Assembly (NCBI GenBank): GCA_964343265.1
Contig: CAYFIW010000071.1
Location: forward strand, 1 to 5,670
DNA from: CAYFIW01 sp964343265
GTDB lineage: Bacteria > Chloroflexota > Dehalococcoidia > Lucifugimonadales > UBA826
Reading direction: 5' to 3'
Length of the DNA stretch: 5,670 nucleotides
Of this stretch, positions 1-4,335 are shown one piece after another. How positions within the stretch are numbered: position 1 is the stretch's first letter; every line of letters starts with the position of its first letter. Below the pieces are notes generated by a model. That model made no database searches and was not told the DNA's origin. It saw only the letters and a list, made by a program, of their open reading frames with translations. Both the position numbers and the translations under genes were made by a program.

Positions 1-19
1 GTCTGATAATATTTTCCGG

Positions 20-1330
20 ATGTGCGATTCACAAAATATAGTTCCTGATTCTGATATTGATGAAGATATATCTCCAAAATCTGGAGGTATATTCTATGGG
101 TGGTGGATAGTAGGGGTAGGCGTATTTCTTTTGACTTTGCAGTCATTGAGTGTGTTTCGTGGAATGGGTGTGATGTTAGTGGTTCTTCAGAAGGAATTTT
201 CCTGGTCAAGAACTCAAATTTCGTTAGGAACGTTGTTTGGTAGGGTAGAGGGTGCGGCACTAGGGCCTATAGAAGGATTTCTTGTAGATAGAATCGGTGC
301 ACGACGCATGATCCTTGTAGGATTTGCGATAATGGCCTTAGGATTCTTCCTGTTTTCATTCATTCAGAATATCTGGCAGTTTTATGCCGTCTTCATAATT
401 ATTACACTTGGATCAGGACTTGGTGGATGGCTTGCGATCATGTCAGTCATCAATAGCTGGTTTAAACGAAAAAGATCTATTGCCATGGCTGGTGCTATGT
501 CCGGAATTAACATAGCCGGTTTTTTTCTGCCTCTTTACGCTATTGCTATGGAATCTGATTTTCGTATGACTGCTGTGATATTAGGAGGAATACTCCTTGT
601 CGTAGTCGTTCCTGCCGTCAAAATAATTCGTAATTCTCCTGAAGAAATGGGCTTGCTTTCCGACGGGGAAATTCCTGAAAAAGACATAGAAACGAATGTA
701 GATCCCGATACGAGTATAGGCATAGTAAATCAATCTTACGATGAGCCGGAATTTACTGTGGGCCAGGCGATCAGAACACCAGTTTTCTGGATATTAACGG
801 TAGCTCACATATCGTCTACTATCTCTATAGCTACTTTGTCGCTTCACTTGACTCCCAGACTTACGGATATGGGGCTCACCCTGACCACAGCGAGTTACAT
901 TGAAACAACATATTCTGTTGTCGCACTTCCCAGCCTTTTTATTTCAGGATGGCTGGGAGATAAAGTTTCAAAAAAATATTTAATAACTCTGTTCCTTGTT
1001 CTACAGGGGATATCTACGTTCGTTTTGGCTTTCGCCAGTGGATTAGGGTTTGCGATATTGTTTGCGATTCTATACGGCATTGCTTTTGGAGGGAGAATAC
1101 CTCTGATGACATCTATTCGCGGAGAATATTTTGGAAGAAAGGCGTTCGCCACCATAATGGGTTGGTCCATGCTTCCCAATGGGATACTAATGGCAATCGC
1201 ACCTGTATGGGCTGGCTGGATGTTTGATTCTTACGGTAGCTATACTATTCCTTTTGTAACTTATGCGACCCTTAGCATAATAGGTTCTGTGATTATGTTG
1301 TTTGCCAGGAAACCCAATATGATCAGGTGA
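20..1330 (+). CDS. Major facilitator superfamily (MFS) transporter, 12 TM, substrate unknown
   Basis: This is an inner-membrane secondary transporter of about 436 residues, the usual size for a 12-helix MFS protein. After an acidic, soluble N-terminus (residues 1-22), the first helix begins at the GIFYGWW stretch. The hallmark loop 2-3 motif A is clear at residues 86-96 (GFLVDRIGARR), and a degenerate second copy lies at 310-319 (GWLGDKVSKK), reflecting the internal two-fold repeat. The segment NSWFKRKRSIAMA (145-157) followed by a Gly-rich helix, and the RTPVFW entry to helix 7 (252-257), resemble the oxalate/formate-antiporter and monocarboxylate-type MFS branch. A hydrophilic central loop spans about 202-250. 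The family is secure from the motifs; the substrate cannot be read. The frame has no stop between the window edge and the ATG at 20, and no good Shine-Dalgarno precedes it, so the true start may lie upstream. The conserved fold is nevertheless complete. A MATE exporter follows after 75 bases. Confidence 0.9.
   Translation: MCDSQNIVPDSDIDEDISPKSGGIFYGWWIVGVGVFLLTLQSLSVFRGMGVMLVVLQKEFSWSRTQISLGTLFGRVEGAALGPIEGFLVDRIGARRMILVGFAIMALGFFLFSFIQNIWQFYAVFIIITLGSGLGGWLAIMSVINSWFKRKRSIAMAGAMSGINIAGFFLPLYAIAMESDFRMTAVILGGILLVVVVPAVKIIRNSPEEMGLLSDGEIPEKDIETNVDPDTSIGIVNQSYDEPEFTVGQAIRTPVFWILTVAHISSTISIATLSLHLTPRLTDMGLTLTTASYIETTYSVVALPSLFISGWLGDKVSKKYLITLFLVLQGISTFVLAFASGLGFAILFAILYGIAFGGRIPLMTSIRGEYFGRKAFATIMGWSMLPNGILMAIAPVWAGWMFDSYGSYTIPFVTYATLSIIGSVIMLFARKPNMIR
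928..958 (+). other. Perfect 8-bp GC-rich inverted repeat inside the MFS gene
   Basis: TCCCAGCC (928-935) and GGCTGGGA (951-958) are exact reverse complements separated by 15 bases, with one more possible G-U pair outside. No T-run follows, so it is not an intrinsic terminator. It lies within codons for the helix 8-9 region of the transporter. Confidence 0.45.
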
Positions 1331-1405
1331 TTGGATTGTAGTTAATGGGCTATGTAAATCTCTTGGAACAGCGAGGTGGCCAGGCCAAATTTAAGAAGGT
1401 GATCA
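1331..1405 (+). other. Intergenic gap between MFS and MATE genes
   Basis: This 75-base spacer has no convincing promoter and no hairpin followed by a T-run, so I see no intrinsic terminator for the MFS gene. It contains the perfect short palindrome TGGCCAGGCCA at 1377-1387, whose single-base centre cannot form an RNA hairpin loop. It ends in the MATE ribosome binding site. Co-transcription of the two transporter genes is possible but not shown. Confidence 0.5.
1397..1404 (+). promoter_or_regulatory. Ribosome binding site fixing the TTG start of the MATE gene
   Basis: AGGTGATC is a long, exact complement to the 3' end of 16S rRNA and sits directly before the TTG at 1406. An in-frame TGA at 1400-1402 excludes any start further upstream, and no ATG follows within the conserved N-terminus. 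TTG at 1406 is therefore the start with by far the best support. Confidence 0.85.
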
Positions 1406-2818
1406 TTGGCTTTCTTTCGTAAAAAGGATACGAAGCAAAACAAAGGTAATGCTATTTTTTCCAGATCTAGTTCAGATAGAGATCTAACAAAAGGATCCAT
1501 TCCAAGGAATCTCTGGCATCTGTCCTGGCCTCAAATTGCTGAAAGCTTTTTTAGTGTTGTTGATCAACTCGCAGATTTGTTCTGGGCAGGAAGGGTTGGA
1601 TACAAAGCCATAGCGGGAATGGGGGTTTCTCAGACCTTTCTTCTCATGCTGATGACTGCAAGGATGGGCCTGGATGCAAGTATGAGAGCTATGATCTCCA
1701 GGGCCATAGGTGCGGGAGATGTTTCCCATGCAAATCACGTTTTGGCTCAGTCCATAGTCCTGACATTAATGTGGAGTTTGCTTATAGGAATTCCCGGCAT
1801 AATTTTCACAGATACATTACTTGGGTTAGTTGGTGTCAGTGAAGAAGTAGTCGATATAACTTCCGGTTATATGAAACTACAATTTGTAGCGATGAGTTTG
1901 ATGTCTTTCCAAAGGCTTACGGGTGGGGCACTTCAGGCTGCTGGAGACAGTATTACACCTTTAAAGGCGGCAACGGTCAGTAGGGTAGGGCACTTAATAC
2001 TTTCACCGTTTCTTATATTTGGATGGTTGGGGTTTCCTGATATGGGCCTAGCAGGTGCTGGTATGGCAAACGTCATCGCACAGTTCGCAGGCACGATAAT
2101 AAATTTTTATGTCTTGTTCAGGGGCTCATCCCTTTTAAAGCTTTCATTTAACAATTATAGAAACGATTACCCTTTGATGTGGAGAATTCTTCGAATAGGT
2201 GCTCCGGCGGCTCTTACAGGAATGCAAAGATCCACATCTCAACTGCTTTTATTATTAGTAGTTGCTTCATTCGGAGACGTTCCTGCTGCCGCATTTGCAC
2301 TTTCCAGGAGGGCAGAAAATGTAGTTAATCATGCTAGTAGAGGTTTGGGTAGAGCAGGAGGAGCTTTAGCTGGCCAAAATCTTGGCGCTGGCCATGTGGA
2401 AAGAGCTAAAAGCTCTATGAGTTGGTCGATAGTTTATTCAGCGATAATGAGCGTTATTGCGATTGTTTTTTTTGTTTCTATGCCTAGGGGAATTGCGGAA
2501 ATATTTAGTGATTCACCAGAATTCATTGATCAGGCATCTAAGTGGATTTTCATATTGGCTTTTGCAACATTTCCTATGAGCTCTGTACAAGTTTTCACAC
2601 AGGGTATAGCTAATACAGGTGCAACTTTTGCACCAATGATAATTACGGTTATTACAATGTGGTTTATTGAAATACCGTTGGCAATGTCGCTTGCCTATTT
2701 CACTCCTCTGGGTGCTGAGGGTGTTCCTTGGGGGATAGTAATAGGAAATTTACTTAGGGCTCTTATATTTTTCCTGTATTTTATGAGGGGATCTTGGCTA
2801 AAAACGGGTATGATTTGA
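1406..2818 (+). CDS. MATE family efflux transporter (multidrug/Na+ or H+ antiporter)
   Basis: This 470-residue integral membrane protein belongs to the MATE branch of the MOP superfamily, which exports cationic drugs or metabolites in exchange for Na+ or H+. It opens with a basic soluble tail (residues 1-30, KKD..K..K). LTKGSIPRNLWHLSWP then leads into helix 1, with VDQLADLFWAGRVG (52-65) as the typical helix-1 to helix-2 region. The internal pseudo-repeat is visible. SRAIGAGDVSHA (98-109) in the N-half matches AGQNLGAGHVERAK (322-335) in the C-half, and GALQAAGDSITPLK (174-187) matches QGIANTGATFAP (399-410). Length and about 12 helices fit the family. The substrate and coupling ion cannot be assigned; it looks closer to NorM/YdhE-like members than to DinF, which is an inference from memory. 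The start is TTG with a strong Shine-Dalgarno. lspA begins 38 bases downstream. Confidence 0.92.
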   Translation: MAFFRKKDTKQNKGNAIFSRSSSDRDLTKGSIPRNLWHLSWPQIAESFFSVVDQLADLFWAGRVGYKAIAGMGVSQTFLLMLMTARMGLDASMRAMISRAIGAGDVSHANHVLAQSIVLTLMWSLLIGIPGIIFTDTLLGLVGVSEEVVDITSGYMKLQFVAMSLMSFQRLTGGALQAAGDSITPLKAATVSRVGHLILSPFLIFGWLGFPDMGLAGAGMANVIAQFAGTIINFYVLFRGSSLLKLSFNNYRNDYPLMWRILRIGAPAALTGMQRSTSQLLLLLVVASFGDVPAAAFALSRRAENVVNHASRGLGRAGGALAGQNLGAGHVERAKSSMSWSIVYSAIMSVIAIVFFVSMPRGIAEIFSDSPEFIDQASKWIFILAFATFPMSSVQVFTQGIANTGATFAPMIITVITMWFIEIPLAMSLAYFTPLGAEGVPWGIVIGNLLRALIFFLYFMRGSWLKTGMI

Positions 2819-2839
2819 TGACGCTCGTTTAGGTATAAT
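2811..2839 (+). promoter_or_regulatory. Candidate promoter before lspA
   Basis: A perfect -10 hexamer TATAAT lies at 2834-2839, in the 38-base gap before lspA. A weak -35 (TGATTT, 2811-2816) stands 17 bases upstream, overlapping the stop of the MATE gene; there is no TG extension before the -10. Such a promoter would give a transcript with a very short leader for lspA-rluD. AT-rich DNA yields such hexamers by chance, so this is tentative. Confidence 0.3.
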
Positions 2840-2845
2840 TCATTT

Positions 2846-2853
2846 AAGAGGGT
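2846..2853 (+). promoter_or_regulatory. Ribosome binding site of lspA
   Basis: AAGAGGGT ends three bases before the ATG at 2857. It is a fair match to the anti-Shine-Dalgarno and supports ATG as the lspA start, which is also where the family's first membrane segment would be expected. Confidence 0.7.
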
Positions 2854-2856
2854 ATA

Positions 2857-3339
2857 ATGTCTTGGTATAAGGATTGGTTGTTTTACACTTTGGTCATAGG
2901 AGTGTTTGTATTTGACCAAGTCACAAAAGCCATTATTCGATCTTCTTTAAGCTTAGGAGATTCCTGGCCTGAGGAAGGTATCTTCAGAATTGTTCATGGT
3001 TTGAACACAGGTTCAGCTTTTGGGCTCTTTGCTGGGTTCACCAATCTACTTGTGGTGGCTTCTATTATTGGCATTGTATTTATACTTTTCGTTTTTCTTA
3101 AACAAAACAATAGCGTTATATGGTTGAGGCTTTCCCTCGGATTAATAGTGGGCGGGGCTTTAGGAAATCTTTTTGACAGGGTTAAAGATGGAGCAGTTGT
3201 GGATTTTATAAGTGTAGGGTGGTGGCCTGCTTTCAACATTGCGGACTCATCGATATCTGTCGGTATGTGCCTGTTGCTCGTAACTATGCTTTTTGGAGAA
3301 AAATTTGGTTGGATAAAATCTGATTCTGATTCTAAGTAG
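2857..3339 (+). CDS. lspA: Lipoprotein signal peptidase (signal peptidase II)
   Basis: LspA is the aspartyl protease of the cytoplasmic membrane that removes signal peptides from prolipoproteins after diacylglyceryl transfer to the lipobox cysteine. The 160-residue product has the usual length and four predicted helices (about 8-26, 63-82, 88-106 and 131-147). Conserved blocks appear in order: FDQVTK (19-24), LNTGSAFGLF (49-58), GGALGNLFDRV (99-109), VVDF (114-117) and PAFNIADSSI (124-133). By analogy with E. coli D124 and D143, the catalytic pair is D116 and D130, and both are present. The C-terminus ends in a short Ser-Asp repeat (SDSDSK). The stop is 15 bases before the next gene, whose Shine-Dalgarno overlaps it, so the two are surely one transcription unit. 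The lspA-RluD-type pair is also adjacent in Bacillus (lspA-ylyB). Confidence 0.97.
   Translation: MSWYKDWLFYTLVIGVFVFDQVTKAIIRSSLSLGDSWPEEGIFRIVHGLNTGSAFGLFAGFTNLLVVASIIGIVFILFVFLKQNNSVIWLRLSLGLIVGGALGNLFDRVKDGAVVDFISVGWWPAFNIADSSISVGMCLLLVTMLFGEKFGWIKSDSDSK
3319..3333 (+). repeat. Short tandem repeat in the lspA 3' end
   Basis: The hexamer TCTGAT occurs twice and is followed by a partial third unit (TCT), encoding the Ser-Asp tail of LspA (residues 155-159). It sits beyond the conserved catalytic core, where length variation would be tolerated. It is very short and may be chance. Confidence 0.5.
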
Positions 3340-3344
3340 GGGAT
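3338..3344 (+). promoter_or_regulatory. Ribosome binding site fixing the TTG start of the rluD-like gene
   Basis: AGGGGAT overlaps the lspA stop codon and lies about ten bases before the TTG at 3355. An in-frame TAA at 3349-3351 closes the frame upstream, leaving TTG 3355 as the only common start codon before the conserved S4 domain. The overlap with the lspA stop suggests translational coupling. Confidence 0.75.
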
Positions 3345-3354
3345 ACTGTAAATC

Positions 3355-4254
3355 TTGCCAGAGGAATTAGCTTTTAAAGTAGAAGTTGAGTCAGCAAGAC
3401 TTGATGAATATGTTGCTAGAAAAGTCGTGAGACTTTCTAGGACACAGGCTAGAAAACTGATTGTGGACGGACGGATAGTTGTTGAAGATTTGACTGTGAA
3501 GCCATCTTTTAGGGTTACTTTTGGTCAAGTGATCAAAGTATTGTCAGGATTCTCCGAGTTCAGTGCGCTAGAACCGGAGGATATACCGATCGAGATATTG
3601 TATGAGGATGATGACATCCTTGTAGTCGATAAGCCTGCAGGATTAGCCGTACATCCAGGTGCAGGTCATCCTAGTGGAACCCTGGTTAATGCCTTGATAT
3701 ATCTTAGGCCGGCGCTAAAAGGGATAGGAAGCAGTGAAAGGCCTGGGATAGTTCATCGACTTGATCTTGATACTTCTGGAGTTATGGTGATAGCCAAAAA
3801 CTTGCCTTCACATGCACATATATCTGAACAATTTTCTCAGAGGTCGGTTAATAAGATTTATTTGGCTCTTGTAAAAGGTCGTCTTACACAGACCGAGGCG
3901 ATAATTGATGCACCTATAGGCCGAGACCCCAGTAATAGGCAAAAAATGAATGTTGTTGATGGAGGGAAGTCAGCAAAAACCCGTTACAAGGTGCTCAAAA
4001 GTATAGGTGATCATCAATTATTGGAAGTTAAATTGCTCACAGGTAGGACGCATCAGATCCGGGTACATTTGGCTTCGATTGGACATTCTATAATTGGAGA
4101 CAGTTTATATGGGAAGAAGTCAAAAACCATTGATAGACAATTTCTCCATTCTCATTTACTAGAGTTGGTCCATCCTTCCACAGAAAGGTCAATGGCGTTT
4201 AAATCACCTCTGCCACTTGATCTAAAGGATTTTTTAGCTACTTTAGAATCATAA
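3355..4254 (+). CDS. rluD: RluA/RluD family rRNA pseudouridine synthase
   Basis: This enzyme isomerises specific uridines in RNA to pseudouridine; RluD itself modifies helix 69 of 23S rRNA in the large ribosomal subunit. The 299 residues show the RluD layout: an N-terminal S4 RNA-binding domain (about 14-75, RLDEYVARK...SRTQARKLIVDGRI), then the catalytic domain. The latter begins with DILVVDKPAGLAVHPG (87-102). It carries motif II HRLDLDTSG (134-142), whose D137 aligns with the catalytic Asp of RluA, and LLTGRTHQIRVHLASIGH (227-244) near the C-terminal half. Length and S4 domain favour RluD or the Gram-positive YlyB type over RluA, which lacks S4. The exact target uridine cannot be read from sequence, so the symbol is by family. 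It follows lspA by 15 bases and is probably translationally coupled. The start is TTG. An unusual hairpin lies in its early coding region. Confidence 0.93.
   Translation: MPEELAFKVEVESARLDEYVARKVVRLSRTQARKLIVDGRIVVEDLTVKPSFRVTFGQVIKVLSGFSEFSALEPEDIPIEILYEDDDILVVDKPAGLAVHPGAGHPSGTLVNALIYLRPALKGIGSSERPGIVHRLDLDTSGVMVIAKNLPSHAHISEQFSQRSVNKIYLALVKGRLTQTEAIIDAPIGRDPSNRQKMNVVDGGKSAKTRYKVLKSIGDHQLLEVKLLTGRTHQIRVHLASIGHSIIGDSLYGKKSKTIDRQFLHSHLLELVHPSTERSMAFKSPLPLDLKDFLATLES
3415..3456 (+). other. GNRA-capped inverted repeat with a competing second arm inside the rluD-like gene
   Basis: Arm 3416-3426 and arm 3431-3440 are complementary over ten base pairs with one bulged A at 3420. They close a four-base loop GTGA, which is GUGA in RNA and fits the GNRA tetraloop class. 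The nine bases GCTAGAAAA at 3415-3423 recur exactly at 3448-3456. The right arm could therefore instead pair with 3449-3455 (seven pairs, eight-base loop). The repeat encodes Ala-Arg-Lys twice in the S4 domain, so protein constraint may explain part of it. Confidence 0.5.
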
Positions 4255-4283
4255 AAAGGTGATATGGATTATGGTTCTAAGTG

Positions 4284-4312
4284 TTAACATTTTTTAACCG
4301 AATCATTAGTTT
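4284..4312 (+). promoter_or_regulatory. Weak candidate promoter before gltX
   Basis: TTAACA (4284-4289) matches the -35 consensus at five of six positions, and TAGTTT (4307-4312) stands 17 bases downstream as a poor -10. The position suits a separate promoter for gltX, but the -10 is weak and the region is AT-rich, so chance is likely. Confidence 0.2.
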
Positions 4313-4323
4313 AGGATTTGTTC

Positions 4324-4329
4324 AAAGGT
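4324..4329 (+). promoter_or_regulatory. Ribosome binding site fixing the TTG start of gltX
   Basis: AAAGGT lies six bases before the TTG at 4336. The frame is closed upstream by TAG at 4312-4314. The only other upstream candidate, TTG at 4318, has its nearest purine run (AGGA) only one base away. TTG 4336 is therefore preferred. Confidence 0.7.
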
Positions 4330-4335
4330 AGTAAT

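Larger units (their letters stand above)
4255..4335 (+). other. Leader region between the rluD-like gene and gltX
   Basis: This 81-base gap is the longest in the window. It begins with a strong Shine-Dalgarno-like AAGGTGAT (4256-4263) followed by two tiny overlapping reading frames: ATG at 4264 (seven codons, stop 4285-4287) and ATG at 4271 (eight codons, stop 4295-4297). A weak AT-only stem, GTTAA/TTAAC (4283-4287 with 4294-4298), spans a T-rich loop. It ends in the gltX ribosome binding site. There is no strong terminator and no T-box-like or tRNA-like structure that I can recognise. Confidence 0.55.

Noticed and set aside
1049..1072. Near-tandem 12-base repeat encoding FAILFAIL in the MFS gene
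   Set aside because: It lies in a transmembrane helix where hydrophobic codons recur naturally, and the two units differ at several bases.
535..1179. Minus-strand open frames opposite the MFS gene
   Set aside because: They lie wholly inside a well-supported transporter gene, lack recognisable domains and look like antisense shadows.
1377..1387. Palindrome TGGCCAGGCCA as a terminator or operator
   Set aside because: The one-base centre cannot form a hairpin loop, no T-run follows, and an 11-base palindrome alone is weak evidence for an operator.
2818..2832. Four-codon ORF ATG-ACG-CTC-GTT-TAG overlapping the MATE stop
   Set aside because: It is too short and has no Shine-Dalgarno; an overlap of this kind is common by chance.
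4283..4298. GTTAA/TTAAC stem with T-run as a rho-independent terminator before gltX
   Set aside because: The stem is five pairs, four of them A-T, and the T-run is in the loop and arm rather than after the stem.
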